DNA of 64,000 nt from Coraliomargarita_B sp046540835 (GCA_046540835.1 JBKHEL010000002.1:5381-69380); one strand, 5' to 3'; counted from the stretch's first letter, positions 19,205-28,862 are shown. Translations and numbers: made by a program. The notes: generated by a model from the letters alone, not told the origin.

Positions 19205-19996
19205 ATGCTTCTGAGCTTAGCCCAATATCGTGTTGCACGGGGTGATGTGGCGACAAATTTAAAAAGTATCGATACTTTTGCTGCCGAAGCAGCAAAAGCC
19301 GGATCGGCCTTACTTTGTCTGCCGGAAATGGCGACGACGGGATTTGATTGGGCGCGTAACCGTGAACTGTGCAAGGATGCGTGCCGGCACCTGGAGCAGG
19401 TCGGTCAGATCAGCCGTAGCCGGGGGATATCCCTATGCGGCTCATTTTTGGAGCGCACCGAATCCGGAGGGATGGCGAATACGCTTTTTTATTTTTCCCG
19501 GGAGGGAAAGGTGGTTGGTCAGTATAGAAAAATCCACTTGTTTACACTTTTTCATGAAGAGCGCCATGTGGAGGCAGGCGATGCGGTTTGTGTAGCCGAC
19601 ACTGACGAGGGAAAGGTCGGATTCGCTGTTTGTTATGATTTGCGCTTTCCTGAACTTTTCAGGAAAAACACGGAAATGGGTGCGTGCTTGCAGCTGCTGC
19701 CGTCTGCTTTTCCGCACCCGCGTCTAGCGCACTGGCAAACGCTGGTGCGTGCCCGGGCGATTGAAAACCAATGTCTATTTGTCGCGGTCAACCAATGCGG
19801 CCCCGAGGGGCACGCGGGGAATGTCGGGCGTGTGCACTATTTCGGGCACTCCATGGTCGTCGACCCCTGGGGCGATATTTTGTTTGAAGCGGGTGAGGCG
19901 GAGGGCCTTTTTTCGGTTGAGGTGGACCTCAATGAGGTCGAGCGGATTCGCTCCAAGTTGACGGCCTGGCAGGACCGTCGGCCCGAGTTATATTGA
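19205..19996 (+). CDS. Carbon-nitrogen hydrolase (omega-amidase/Nit2-like)
   Basis: 263 residues, one nitrilase-fold domain. The catalytic triad is Glu41 (LPEMATTGF), Lys109 (YRKIHLF) and Cys143 (VCYDLRFPE). The LPEM and CYDLRFPELFR motifs resemble omega-amidase (YafV/NIT2), which hydrolyses alpha-ketoglutaramate or alpha-ketosuccinamate to the keto acid and ammonia as part of methionine salvage and glutamine transaminase metabolism. Substrate assignment is by similarity only. The gene converges on rpe with only 3 bp between the stops. Confidence 0.85.
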   Translation: MLLSLAQYRVARGDVATNLKSIDTFAAEAAKAGSALLCLPEMATTGFDWARNRELCKDACRHLEQVGQISRSRGISLCGSFLERTESGGMANTLFYFSREGKVVGQYRKIHLFTLFHEERHVEAGDAVCVADTDEGKVGFAVCYDLRFPELFRKNTEMGACLQLLPSAFPHPRLAHWQTLVRARAIENQCLFVAVNQCGPEGHAGNVGRVHYFGHSMVVDPWGDILFEAGEAEGLFSVEVDLNEVERIRSKLTAWQDRRPELY

Positions 19997-19999
19997 GCG

Positions 20000-20662
20000 C
20001 TATTCTGCGGTGACTTTTTCGATGAATTCCGCGCGATCCGCCGCTTTGAAAAAGGCGGTCCCGGCGACAAAGGTGTCCGCCCCGCGTTCCCTGCAGAGCG
20101 GTGCCGTTTCGACGTCGAGGCCTCCGTCAACTTCGATGCGGTAGCTGAGTTGCCGCTCTTGACGAAGCGCGGCCAGCCGGGCGATTTTCGGGAGCACGTC
20201 CTTGCGGAAGCTTTGGCCCCCGAAGCCCGGCTGAACGGTCATGAGCAGAACGATGTCACAGCAATGCAGGAAGGGCTCGGCAGCCTCAGCGGGTGTGTCC
20301 GGATTGAGCACGACGCCCCTTTGACAACCTTTGGCCCGGATCGCTTCGAGTGTGTCCGCGACAGGGTAGTGGGGTTCGACGTGAATGGTGATCTGGTCGG
20401 CTCCCGCATCGGCGAAGGCATCGATGTATTCGTGCGGATTATCGAGCATGAGGTGGACATCGAAAAAGAGCTTCGAGTCCGGGCGCAGGGCCTGGATACT
20501 CTGGGGGCCGAAACTCAGATTCGGGACGAAATGACCGTCCATGATGTCCAAATGCACCCAAGAGAGGTTTGCCGCTTCAATCTCGTGCAAACTCGCCCTG
20601 AGATTTCCATGGTCTCCGGCGAGGAGGGAAGGTGCCAAAAGGTTTCGGTGTTGATGGCTCAT
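20000..20662 (-). CDS. rpe: Ribulose-phosphate 3-epimerase
   Basis: 220 residues from the ATG at 20662, which gives the standard family length. The frame is open to 20716 but those extra 18 residues are not conserved-looking. The enzyme interconverts ribulose-5-phosphate and xylulose-5-phosphate in the pentose phosphate pathway. TIM-barrel motifs are visible: LLAPSLLAGD, HLDIMDGHFVPNLSFG with metal-binding His/Asp, FDVHLMLDNP, VQPGFGGQSF and EVDGGL with the second catalytic aspartate. Phosphate-binding residues lie in the C-terminal VAGTAFF. Confidence 0.95.
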   Translation of the reverse strand: MSHQHRNLLAPSLLAGDHGNLRASLHEIEAANLSWVHLDIMDGHFVPNLSFGPQSIQALRPDSKLFFDVHLMLDNPHEYIDAFADAGADQITIHVEPHYPVADTLEAIRAKGCQRGVVLNPDTPAEAAEPFLHCCDIVLLMTVQPGFGGQSFRKDVLPKIARLAALRQERQLSYRIEVDGGLDVETAPLCRERGADTFVAGTAFFKAADRAEFIEKVTAE

Positions 20663-20784
20663 GTTCGCGAGCATGGAATAAGAGGGGCCAAATTGGCAAG
20701 CCATACCGTGTGCCACCGGGTTTTTGGGAAACGTGGCAACCCGGGAGGCGGGGCATCTTGCCTTGCACGTTTAATTGAAACCCC

Positions 20785-21744
20785 TCAAAAGTTATCGAAG
20801 ATTTTCAGGTAGTTTCCATAGATTTGGAAGATTTGAACGATCACCAGAGCGGCAACTCCCAGCAGGATAAGGGTCGGGTAGAGGATCGACGCGTAAGTCA
20901 TCGCCCGGTTGGCCTGTTCCTGGAAGTGCTTCCCGGCCCGCAGCATGTTTTCGTCGAGGTGGCTGCTTCGCACGCCTGCTTTGTATTCGGAGCGGAACGT
21001 TTCGGGAAACAGGCTGAGCGAGTCGAGCGCATCGGCGGGCTCGAGTCCTTTTTCAAAAATTGGCTCGAGCTGTTGAAGTGCCTGACGGAATCTTCGATCT
21101 GCTGACAGATCGGTGCTGAGGCGCCAGGCCGCCGGTGCCGGGACGCCCGCATGAATGAAGGTGCCGAGTGCGTGCGTGAAGTCGGCCATCGCCTGCATCC
21201 GGCTGTAGCGGCGCAGAAGGGGGAATACGCGGAGGATCTTCGAGAGGACCGGGTGTTGGCTCCGCGCCAGGAGGTAGGTGGCGAAGAGGAGCGCCCAAAC
21301 GGGCAGAAGCAAGCAAGCGACCTGTATCGCATAGGCCCGGGCATCCCAGATAAAGCCGACCTCGTAGTCGATCATCCGGGTGAGCGGCAGGAGCAGCGCG
21401 GCCGCGTGAAAGACGCCAAGCGGATAGAGCAGGCCGAGGGCGACTTTGAGCTGGATGGCTCCGACGCGTGCGTGACGCTCGGCCAGCTGTTTCAGCGTTT
21501 GCGGCAGGCGGGCGGTGTGCATGGCGGCGGCGATGAAAAGCCGGTCCGGCTGCGGGAGCCAGCGCGGGGCGTGCTTGAGCACTTCTTCGATGGGCGCACC
21601 GGATTCGATACGCTGCGCAAGGTTCTCACGGGCGTCGGCGGGCATGCCTGTGCTCAGCCTGAGTGCCTCTGCCAGCATCACGCCCGCCTCCATCTGCTGG
21701 CCGAGTCGGGTATACCAGTGCGCGAGTTGCTGATGTGATGCCAT
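20785..21744 (-). CDS. Type II secretion/type IV pilus inner-membrane F protein (GspF/PilC-like)
   Basis: 319 residues with the T2SSF architecture: two cytoplasmic helical domains separated by membrane segments (about 118-165, then a C-terminal helix ILYPTLILLGVAALVIVQIF). The second domain carries the recognisable MADFTHALGTFIHAGVPAP and SEYKAGVRSSHLDENM stretches. GspF/PilC proteins anchor the assembly ATPase at the inner membrane for pseudopilus or pilus assembly. The protein is shorter than typical PilC (about 400 residues). It lies 17 bp downstream of the helicase gene start and away from the GspE/PilB-like gene at 36000-37724, with which it may work. Confidence 0.8.
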   Translation of the reverse strand: MASHQQLAHWYTRLGQQMEAGVMLAEALRLSTGMPADARENLAQRIESGAPIEEVLKHAPRWLPQPDRLFIAAAMHTARLPQTLKQLAERHARVGAIQLKVALGLLYPLGVFHAAALLLPLTRMIDYEVGFIWDARAYAIQVACLLLPVWALLFATYLLARSQHPVLSKILRVFPLLRRYSRMQAMADFTHALGTFIHAGVPAPAAWRLSTDLSADRRFRQALQQLEPIFEKGLEPADALDSLSLFPETFRSEYKAGVRSSHLDENMLRAGKHFQEQANRAMTYASILYPTLILLGVAALVIVQIFQIYGNYLKIFDNF

Positions 21745-21761
21745 GGAGATGGATTATCGGA

Positions 21762-24218
21762 TCAACGGTGCCGAGTCGAGCGTTGTTGGGGCGTGAGTGG
21801 TGGCAGATTTTCAAAGGGCGAGGCCGGTTTGCGGCTGCCGATGAAGTCGCTGCAAGCCTGCTTGAGCTCCATCCAGCGGGTCCATTCGAGGTCCGGGGCA
21901 TGCGCTACATGGGTGCAGAGGCTACGCCACTCGATCTGGGCCCGCTCGATATCGCCCCGGCTTAATTCATCATCGAGATAGTCGTCGATCCGGCGGCTAC
22001 GGCGTTCGAGGTTATAGAGGATCTCACTGGCACCTTCGCCGTAGTCCTCCGGAAGTCCCCCCCGCAGATAGCCTGTTATGTTGGCGCTGCCGAAGGTTTC
22101 CTGACAAAACTGGGTCAGCGGTCGCCCGGCGAGAGCCAGGGCGTTGAAGCGATGGCCGGACCGGATGTTGGCGAGATCATAGAGGAGCTCTTCGATCGGG
22201 TAGCGCCCCGCTTCAAGCCCGGCGGCGATGGCCAGCCCTTCGCCATGGTTGAAGAAGGAGAAGATCAGGCCCCGGCGGGTGGGCCGGGCCTGCCGATCAA
22301 TCAGCCCCAGTTGGTGCCATTGCTCGGCGACGGAGCGATTTGCATGGAAGAGCGGCTTTTCGCTGCTGCCTGTTCTACCGCTACCAGGGATTTCGCGACT
22401 GCGCTCGTGCGGGTTGAGCAAGGCTTTGCCGTGAAGGTCGTGATAAGCGTGCATCCGGGCACCGTCGTATTCGAGTAAGGCGCAGAGTTCGTTGCCTTCC
22501 GCTGTGAGCCGGACGGCGCGTCCGCCGTGGGTGTGGTCGCCGATGATGGGGACGAGTTGGCGCTCGATTTTGTCGAGCGTCCAAAGTTTCGGGACGTTGG
22601 GCCGCTTCCCCTCCGCGCGGGCCGCTTCCCGGAGGCTTCGGACGAGCCATTTCGCCAGGGTCAGGCGGTCTTCGTCGCCGGCTCTCGGGAACTGTGCCAG
22701 CGGGAGTTTCAGACCATAGCGCTTGTCGGCACCGTGTCCTATTTTCCAGATGCGGCCCAGCCGAAGACTGGCGAGGATTTTGGGATGCGAGAGCGCCGGG
22801 ACCCAGGTGTCGCCGACCCGCATCAAACAGTCGATCAATGGGGTCGGGCTCAGCGCCCGTTTCCGTTCCCAGACGCCCTCGCTGTTTTGAAACTCGCGTA
22901 TGGCACCCCCGGAGAGCATCTGATCGTCGGGCTTCCGGGCGGGTGGCTGCGGGGTGGATTTGCGGTGCTGAAGAAAGTTTTCCAACCCGAGGACGATGGG
23001 GCGCTCACTGAAAAGCTGTCGCGTGAGCGTCCGCGTTGCTTCGAGCGGACACGAACCGGATTCTGCGGCCAGGTGCAGGACTGTGAGCAGGGAGGGCCAG
23101 TCGACATTTTGATCGCGCTGGAGTCGCAGCTGTCGAGCTTCGCTGAGCCGCGGGGTGCCCGTGGTGTGCAGTGCATACCCGCAGTGGTCGAGGCCGCGCC
23201 GTCCCGCGCGGCCAAACATCTGCAGCAGTTCATCCGGTCGCAGGCGGCGGTGGGTTTCGGCGATACGGTATTCATTATCCGAGATCAGCACCGAGCGCAT
23301 GGCGAAGTTTATTCCTGCCGCGAGGCCCGTGGTGGCGACGATGACGTCGAGTTGGTTGGCCTTGGCCAGGGGCTCGACAAGAGCCGCCCGTTGAGCGTAG
23401 CTCATCCCGCTGTGGTGGAAAGCGATGCGCTGTTTCAGGCAGGCGCTCAGCCGGGATCCGGCGATTGCTTTTTGCTCCGATGTGAGGGCGATTGGGTCGG
23501 CCACCTCCAGCTGCCCGCTCAGTTTGAGCGCGAGTGTCTCCGCCGCCCGGCGGCGAGGGGCAAAGAGCAGGATGGGTCCCAGCCCCGCTTGTAGTGCCCG
23601 CGCCACGTAGCGCGGCCAGCGCCCCTGAACCGTGCTGTTCTCGGGTAGTCCGGGCAGGGCGTCGAGCGCTGGTTCCTCAAGCGGCACGGGCCTTTCCCGG
23701 TGCTGCACAAGCTGGACGGAGCGGTTGAGCCGCCCGAGCCACTCCTTTACTTCGGTGGCATTGGCCACGCTACCGCTAAGTAGTAGGAGGCGGGTCTGCG
23801 GGGGAGCCATGGCCAGAGCCAGTTCGTAATTTACGCCGCGCGCCGGATCGCTGAGCATTTGGTATTCGTCGATGACCAACAGCTGCGGTCCCTGAGCCTG
23901 CATCAGTTTGCGCTTTTGCGTTTCCAGCGTCGCGACGACGACCGGTGCGTCGGTGCGGTAACTGATGTCGCCGGTCTCGATACCGACCCGCCAGCCGCGG
24001 GCCTCCCACTCGCGATACTTATCGTTGGCCAGAGCACGGGTCGGCACGGTGAAGACGCTCTTGCGGAATAGCCCCTGTTCGACCAGCAGCTCAAAGATGA
24101 AGGTTTTCCCGCTCCCTGTCGGGGCATCAATGATCACATCGTGCTCTGCCGCCAAGAGGTTGACTGCCCTTTGTTGCCATAGGTCCGGCACCGTCAAAGC
24201 TGTCGCAAGTCCATCCAC
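21762..24218 (-). CDS. Ski2-like DEAD/DEAH-box helicase
   Basis: 818 residues. The ATP-binding motif I APTGSGKT is at 32-39, a DExH variant DEYQ at 117-120, motif III SGSVAN, and the C-terminal helicase domain contains ATTGLAAGINFA and the motif VI-like QMFGRAGRRGLDHCG. Motif VI of this kind and the long C-terminal region (about 470-818) with winged-helix-like parts are typical of the Ski2/Hel308 superfamily 2 group of RNA or DNA helicases. The C-terminal region contains no obvious zinc or nuclease motif. A role in RNA processing or replication repair is possible and cannot be decided here. Confidence 0.85.
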   Translation of the reverse strand: MDGLATALTVPDLWQQRAVNLLAAEHDVIIDAPTGSGKTFIFELLVEQGLFRKSVFTVPTRALANDKYREWEARGWRVGIETGDISYRTDAPVVVATLETQKRKLMQAQGPQLLVIDEYQMLSDPARGVNYELALAMAPPQTRLLLLSGSVANATEVKEWLGRLNRSVQLVQHRERPVPLEEPALDALPGLPENSTVQGRWPRYVARALQAGLGPILLFAPRRRAAETLALKLSGQLEVADPIALTSEQKAIAGSRLSACLKQRIAFHHSGMSYAQRAALVEPLAKANQLDVIVATTGLAAGINFAMRSVLISDNEYRIAETHRRLRPDELLQMFGRAGRRGLDHCGYALHTTGTPRLSEARQLRLQRDQNVDWPSLLTVLHLAAESGSCPLEATRTLTRQLFSERPIVLGLENFLQHRKSTPQPPARKPDDQMLSGGAIREFQNSEGVWERKRALSPTPLIDCLMRVGDTWVPALSHPKILASLRLGRIWKIGHGADKRYGLKLPLAQFPRAGDEDRLTLAKWLVRSLREAARAEGKRPNVPKLWTLDKIERQLVPIIGDHTHGGRAVRLTAEGNELCALLEYDGARMHAYHDLHGKALLNPHERSREIPGSGRTGSSEKPLFHANRSVAEQWHQLGLIDRQARPTRRGLIFSFFNHGEGLAIAAGLEAGRYPIEELLYDLANIRSGHRFNALALAGRPLTQFCQETFGSANITGYLRGGLPEDYGEGASEILYNLERRSRRIDDYLDDELSRGDIERAQIEWRSLCTHVAHAPDLEWTRWMELKQACSDFIGSRKPASPFENLPPLTPQQRSTRHR

Positions 24219-24374
24219 AAATTCCAGAATCGCGCCAAACTCAGCCGGTGTAAAGCGCCGGGTGCCGATTTGCTGTTCAGCAAAAGAACCGGCGAGGGTG
24301 CTCCCCGGGAAAAGCAGTTTTTGGATCGAATCACCTTATTCCGGCAAGCGCATCAACCGAAGAAAGCGAGTTCG

Positions 24375-25352
24375 CTATGAGGCCTCGCGCAGTCCGACCA
24401 TTCGCTGTCGCTCGACATCCCAGACTTTCAGTTTCAGGCAACGGAGGATCTCTGCGGGCTTCAAAGAAGTCACTTTCGGCGACTGCAATTCCGGCATCGC
24501 GCTGTAGACCTCGGGCAGCCGATAGAAGGGGATTTTCGCGTTGAGGTGGTGGATGTGATGGTAGCCGATATTTCCTGTGAAGTAGTGCATGAGCGGGCTC
24601 ATCCGGCAAAAGCTGGAGGAGAGAAGGGCGGCACCTTCGTAAGTCCAGCCATCTTTATCGATATAAGTGACCTCAGGGAAGTTATGCTGCGCGTAGAAGA
24701 GATAAGCCCCGATGGCACTGGCGACGAAAAATGGGATAAACAGGGCGAACAATGCCGTGGACCAACCAAAGAAAAAGATAAGGTAAGCGTAGAGCGCTCC
24801 GTGAAGTGCCAGAGCGAGAATCGAGTCCCTGTGCTTCTTCGGGTCTTCGAGTGCGGGAGCGAGGCTCATGCCGAGGAGGAATACGCTGAAATAGCCGCAG
24901 AGGATGGTCAGTGGGTGGCGCACCGCGAGGTATTTGATCCGCTCGCTGCGGGAAGAGTTCTCAAAGCGTTCAACGGTCATGACCGGATAGGAGCCGATGT
25001 GTGCGCTGCGGATCTTTGAATTGTGGTTGTGGTGGTGGTTGTGCGAATGGTTCCAAATGCTGTTCGGCGTCAGAGAAAAGATGCCCCAAAACCGCATGAA
25101 CAGAGCGGCGGGTTTCGACTTCGGCAGGATCGCGTGATGTTGATGGTCGTGGTAGATAACGAACATCCTGAGGAAAAAAAGCCCGGCGAGGATGGATGCT
25201 GCGGATTGAGCGATCCAATGCGGCAGGAGAACAGCTGCCGAAACCGTCAGCAGGTAAGCACAAAAAGTGGAAAGAATAACCCACCAGCTGCGGCTGCTTT
25301 GATCACCGGTGTAGATCCGGGTGGCGAGGATGAGTTCTTTTCCTGTTCGCAT
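24375..25352 (-). CDS. Membrane fatty acid desaturase
   Basis: 325 residues of the FA_desaturase family. It introduces a double bond into acyl chains using a di-iron centre in the inner membrane. Histidine boxes are clear: HDHQHH at 68-73, HSHNHHHNHN from 102 and YHHIHHL near 260. Four transmembrane segments surround them (CAYLLTVSAAVLLPHW, ILCGYFSVFLLGM and ALYAYLIFFFGWSTALFALF among others). The histidine-rich box 2 is longer than usual. The gene follows the cold-shock gene after a strong terminator. Membrane-fluidity control at low temperature would link the two in function, but this is inference from position. Confidence 0.88.
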   Translation of the reverse strand: MRTGKELILATRIYTGDQSSRSWWVILSTFCAYLLTVSAAVLLPHWIAQSAASILAGLFFLRMFVIYHDHQHHAILPKSKPAALFMRFWGIFSLTPNSIWNHSHNHHHNHNSKIRSAHIGSYPVMTVERFENSSRSERIKYLAVRHPLTILCGYFSVFLLGMSLAPALEDPKKHRDSILALALHGALYAYLIFFFGWSTALFALFIPFFVASAIGAYLFYAQHNFPEVTYIDKDGWTYEGAALLSSSFCRMSPLMHYFTGNIGYHHIHHLNAKIPFYRLPEVYSAMPELQSPKVTSLKPAEILRCLKLKVWDVERQRMVGLREAS

Positions 25353-25366
25353 GGCGTGGAGTGTTG

Positions 25367-25400
25367 AAAAAAAAGCTCCCTCGCGGACTGCGAGGGAGCT
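25367..25400 (-). terminator. Rho-independent terminator of the cold-shock gene
   Basis: A perfect 11-bp stem (25374-25384 with 25390-25400), loop GGACT. On the minus strand it is followed by eight T (25367-25374). It separates cspA from the downstream desaturase gene. Confidence 0.92.
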
Positions 25401-25424
25401 GTTACCAAAAATTCGTCTGATAGA

Positions 25425-25628
25425 CTAAGCGGGTTTTACTTGCGAAGCGCAAGGGCCTTTGGGACCGCTGCCGACTTCGAATTCCACTTTTTGTCCGTCT
25501 TCCAGTGAGGCGTAGCCGTCCATTTGAATTTCTGAATGATGGACAAAGAGATCTTTGCTACCGTCTTCTGGTTGGATGAATCCGTAGCCTTTTTCGGCGT
25601 CGAACCATTTTACTGTTCCTGTACTCAT
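25425..25628 (-). CDS. cspA: CspA-family cold-shock protein
   Basis: 67 residues, one cold-shock (OB-fold) domain. RNP1 KGYGFIQ is at 13-19 and RNP2 LFVHH at 27-31, both needed for binding single-stranded RNA/DNA. The protein works as an RNA chaperone that melts secondary structure. The paralogue (CspA, CspD, etc.) cannot be decided. A hairpin sits in its 5' leader and a strong terminator lies 25 bp downstream, so it is a single-gene transcript. Confidence 0.96.
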   Translation of the reverse strand: MSTGTVKWFDAEKGYGFIQPEDGSKDLFVHHSEIQMDGYASLEDGQKVEFEVGSGPKGPCASQVKPA

Positions 25629-25654
25629 ATACTGATGTTGATTTACTGTTACTG

Positions 25655-25685
25655 ATACAATACCGGCCGTTTGCTGGTGTTGTAT
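25655..25685 (-). promoter_or_regulatory. Hairpin in the cspA 5' leader
   Basis: The arms 25655-25666 and 25674-25685 pair in 10 of 12 positions in the minus-strand RNA (two A-C mismatches), leaving a 7-nt loop, 26 nt upstream of the cspA start codon. Cold-shock mRNAs are often controlled by structured leaders. Whether this short hairpin does so is a guess. Confidence 0.3.
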
Positions 25686-25773
25686 TTACAGGCGTATCCG
25701 AGAAAAGGACGACTGTCGCTATAAATCTTCAGTTTTTTTGAGGTGCGAAGAAAAGAGTCCAGCGTGGCGCCGC

Positions 25774-26739
25774 TTATCCGGCTTTATTGGATTCGTCGAT
25801 GATGGCTTGGATGCGATTCAGAGTCTCCCCATCCAGACGGTCTACGGCATCCAGGGCTTTGACATTGTCCTCGACTTGACTCGCTTTGGAGGCGCCGATT
25901 ATTGCCGTGCTAACGGCTGGGTCTTTGATGCACCAGGCAAGCGCCAAGTGATTTAGCGCAATTCCCTGTTCGTCGCCGAGGGCTTGGAGTGCCTGAACTG
26001 TAGCAAGCGACTGAGGGTTTCGTAAACTCTGCATCCACTTGTCACCTTTGGCAATGGCGCTGTCCGCCGGAATGCCATCGTTGTATTTGCCGGTCAACAG
26101 GCCCACAGCCATGGGAGAGTAAATCGTGGTGCCCAACCCGTATTTTTCAATGAGTGGCTTGAGTTCGCCGTGGACACGCCTGGTGTGAAGCAAGCTGTGG
26201 TTTGTCTGCTCCATAGCCGGACCGACCAACCGGTCCCGACGGGCTATCTCCATCATTTCCTGGATGTCTGAAGCCGGGAATTCACTCGTTCCCCAGTAAA
26301 AAATTTTACCCCGCCCGATGAGTTCATTCATCGTGTGGACGATTTCCTCCAGAGGCGTATCCGGATCGGGGCGATGGCAGAAAAAGAGGTCGAGGTAGTC
26401 CAGCCCCATACGCTTCAAGGCCCCGTCACATGCTTCCACAAGGTGTTTGCGCGAGAGCCCGCGTTGCGTCGCGGCTTCACCGATATGCATGACTTTACTC
26501 GAGACGATAAAGCTGTCGCGCGGCCATTTGACCTCTCGAAAAACCTTCCCCATGGCATTTTCCGCAGCCCCCAGCCCATAGACTTCAGCACCGTCAAAAA
26601 AATTAATACCGAGGTCGTATGCCTTGCGCATGCATTGATCGCAGATGTCCTGACTCTCTTCCTGGCCGTAGGTCCTCCATGATCCCAGCGAAAGTGCGCT
26701 GACTTGAAGTCCCGTATTTCCTAGTTTTTTATATATCAT
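25774..26739 (-). CDS. Aldo/keto reductase, Kv-beta/YghZ-like
   Basis: 321 residues from the ATG at 26739 (the frame is open to 26766, and the shorter form matches the family N-terminus MIYKKLGNTGLQVSALSLG). The AKR tetrad is present: Asp and Tyr in FDGAEVYGLG, Lys in VSSKV, His in FFCHRPD. NAD(P)H-binding motifs GASKASQVEDN and the C-terminal region match the voltage-gated potassium channel beta-subunit-like subgroup. It reduces aldehydes or ketones, and the natural substrate is unknown. Confidence 0.9.
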   Translation of the reverse strand: MIYKKLGNTGLQVSALSLGSWRTYGQEESQDICDQCMRKAYDLGINFFDGAEVYGLGAAENAMGKVFREVKWPRDSFIVSSKVMHIGEAATQRGLSRKHLVEACDGALKRMGLDYLDLFFCHRPDPDTPLEEIVHTMNELIGRGKIFYWGTSEFPASDIQEMMEIARRDRLVGPAMEQTNHSLLHTRRVHGELKPLIEKYGLGTTIYSPMAVGLLTGKYNDGIPADSAIAKGDKWMQSLRNPQSLATVQALQALGDEQGIALNHLALAWCIKDPAVSTAIIGASKASQVEDNVKALDAVDRLDGETLNRIQAIIDESNKAG

Positions 26740-26849
26740 CAATGTAAGGATGTTCTGCGCACCCACGCTGTCAAAAAATAAAAGGAGCTGTCCACTGGGG
26801 CAGACGGTTTCCAGACCTGCGATATCAACACCTCTTCGAGGGAAATGAA

Positions 26850-28808
26850 TCAGAAGTCGCTTCGCGAAACGCGAATATCCTCACCATTGACGATCACCCC
26901 GAGTTGACCGACGCGCAGGGTGCGATCGGTCACTCCGCTGCCTCTTAGGCTGATGATCTCCGGATGGGGCGCTCCTTCCGGAACCACGGTCATCACGACC
27001 AGGTGGTCGCCATCCTCTGAGAAGGAATTGATCCATTTCGCATTACGGTAGCGCTCACCATTAAAAAAGAAGTCAGAGCCGCGATCCAAATCACCCTCGT
27101 CAAAACGAAAGTCGCGCGGATAGATAACCGTGGCGCGCAGGCTGCCGTTCGGGGCGGTAACGGTGAAGGTGTTGCCACTTGTGGAGATGTCGTTGAGCCC
27201 GTTGACTGCGACATATTGCCAAAAGTGACCATTCTCACTGGTATCGGCGACGACGAATACCGCTTCGGCGCCTGATGCCGCACTGAAGTCGGTGAGCAGG
27301 CGCCTTGTGTGGTTTTTGACATTCAGATTGGTGGTTTCCATGTGTCCAACAAGAGCGCCTGAACCATTCTTGTTGAGGAGCGGCGTATCGGCCGTGGAGA
27401 CAATCTCGCCTTGAAGCCGGTTGTCGACCTCACTGGGGCTCGTGTTGCCCGGATTTTCAACATACAGCGTGTTCTGAAGTCGATAGTATGGATTTCCCTT
27501 ACTGTAGCGTCCCCCGCCGATTGCCAGAGGACCTCCCATGCCGTTGATACGAAAGCTCAAGCCGTCGGGGCCATCATGACCTCCGGGAGTGCGCCGCCGC
27601 AAATTGATCCCCAGGATCACGTCGTTTTCGTCCTGGTAGCGGTTGCGGAAGATGTTCCAGCCATTGCCGCGATGATCCTGAAAAAGAGCCTTCCACTGTG
27701 GAATCGTCATCGGATTCGCCAGATCCTCGTTTCCGGGATGATAAAGGATAGAGTAAATGACTCCGGCTCGTTCATTGTCCCAGGTCTGATCACCATTCAT
27801 CCCGCGCATACGATCATACATCCAGACCTGCCCGGGAATCAGCGATTCGGGTAAGAAGGCAAAGCCAAGACCGTAAGTCCCCTCACCGGCTGAGTGGTTA
27901 TTATCATCGGTGAAGTCAAAATGCGATCCAATGATCCCGTCCGGAGCTGTTTCGATGGCGATGCTGCGATAGAGTGCGGTATGACCGGTTGCTGTCCACC
28001 AGGTGTTCGCCATGGCGGCATTTCCCATAAAGCGGTCTCCGCCTTCAACCAATCGCTCATAGGCCAGGGCAGCTGGCCCCACGGCCGCCATGGGGAAAGT
28101 CATGTAGCCGAGGCCTTCGTAGTTCCAGCCCGGACTCGGATGAGTGCCCAGGTTCGCATCGAGGTAGTCGCGCATTCGATCAATCGAGGCGGTGAGGTAT
28201 TCGGCATCGTAGGGATCGTCTGTTGCCAGGTAACCGAGCACCGCAGAGGCGCCACGCAGGCCTTGCCAGTTGCTGGAGGCATTGGTGTTTTGCCGCGTGC
28301 CGCCCTCCAGGTGGATTACATCACTTTGTTGTTTCAGGGCGGCGGAGACAGTGGCATTGAACGAGGCGTCCCAGGCGTCGGAAGCGTAACAAAAGTCGTA
28401 GGCTTGGGCGACGTGCCTGTTCCACGTATACATGCGCAGGCCAAAGGTGAGCCGGTGTCCCCAGCGGTCCGGGTTATCCAGTACCGCCTGAGTGTAATCT
28501 CTGGCCTTTTCGGCCCAGCTTTCGTCGCCCGTCAGAATGTATAAGAACCCGCAACTGCTGGCCCGCCAGGCGTCGTTGTAAGGTTTGAAGGGCATGACGT
28601 CTTTTTCAGCGTCAGCCAATAAGCGCGCATACATTGATTTCCATGGTTCCTTACGGATCTTTTCCCGTAATTCAGGGATATCCGACTCGCTGAAAAGCAA
28701 ACGCGGGTGCTCTGCCGCAGATAAAAGCGATAAAAGTGATTGGACGAGAATGCACAGAAGTGAGAGGGCAATCAGGGAGCGGCGGTTGGGCTTCAACGAG
28801 AAGGACAT
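26850..28808 (-). CDS. Exported heparinase II/III-like polysaccharide lyase
   Basis: 652 residues from the ATG at 28808 (the frame is open to 28859). Residues 1-31 form a signal peptide (SLIALSLLCILVQSLLSLLS then AAEHPRLLF). The start of the mature protein, HPRLLFSESDIPELREKI, is the conserved entry motif of heparinase II/III and alginate lyase-like proteins. An alpha/alpha-toroid follows to about residue 330 (GLRGASAVLGYLA, NWQGLRG, NYEGLGYMTFPM), then a beta-sandwich domain. The candidate catalytic Tyr/His residues cannot be fixed by eye. It probably cleaves uronic-acid polysaccharides in the periplasm or outside the cell. This fits a marine or algal-polysaccharide lifestyle. Confidence 0.72.
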   Translation of the reverse strand: MSFSLKPNRRSLIALSLLCILVQSLLSLLSAAEHPRLLFSESDIPELREKIRKEPWKSMYARLLADAEKDVMPFKPYNDAWRASSCGFLYILTGDESWAEKARDYTQAVLDNPDRWGHRLTFGLRMYTWNRHVAQAYDFCYASDAWDASFNATVSAALKQQSDVIHLEGGTRQNTNASSNWQGLRGASAVLGYLATDDPYDAEYLTASIDRMRDYLDANLGTHPSPGWNYEGLGYMTFPMAAVGPAALAYERLVEGGDRFMGNAAMANTWWTATGHTALYRSIAIETAPDGIIGSHFDFTDDNNHSAGEGTYGLGFAFLPESLIPGQVWMYDRMRGMNGDQTWDNERAGVIYSILYHPGNEDLANPMTIPQWKALFQDHRGNGWNIFRNRYQDENDVILGINLRRRTPGGHDGPDGLSFRINGMGGPLAIGGGRYSKGNPYYRLQNTLYVENPGNTSPSEVDNRLQGEIVSTADTPLLNKNGSGALVGHMETTNLNVKNHTRRLLTDFSAASGAEAVFVVADTSENGHFWQYVAVNGLNDISTSGNTFTVTAPNGSLRATVIYPRDFRFDEGDLDRGSDFFFNGERYRNAKWINSFSEDGDHLVVMTVVPEGAPHPEIISLRGSGVTDRTLRVGQLGVIVNGEDIRVSRSDF

Positions 28809-28862
28809 GAGTAGGGATAGATTGATCGGGTAACGCATAGATCGGTGCGCGTTTCTCAAGAG

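Noticed and set aside
22527..23594. 355-codon plus-strand frame opposite the Ski2-like helicase
   Set aside because: Antisense shadow. The helicase motifs on the minus strand are complete.
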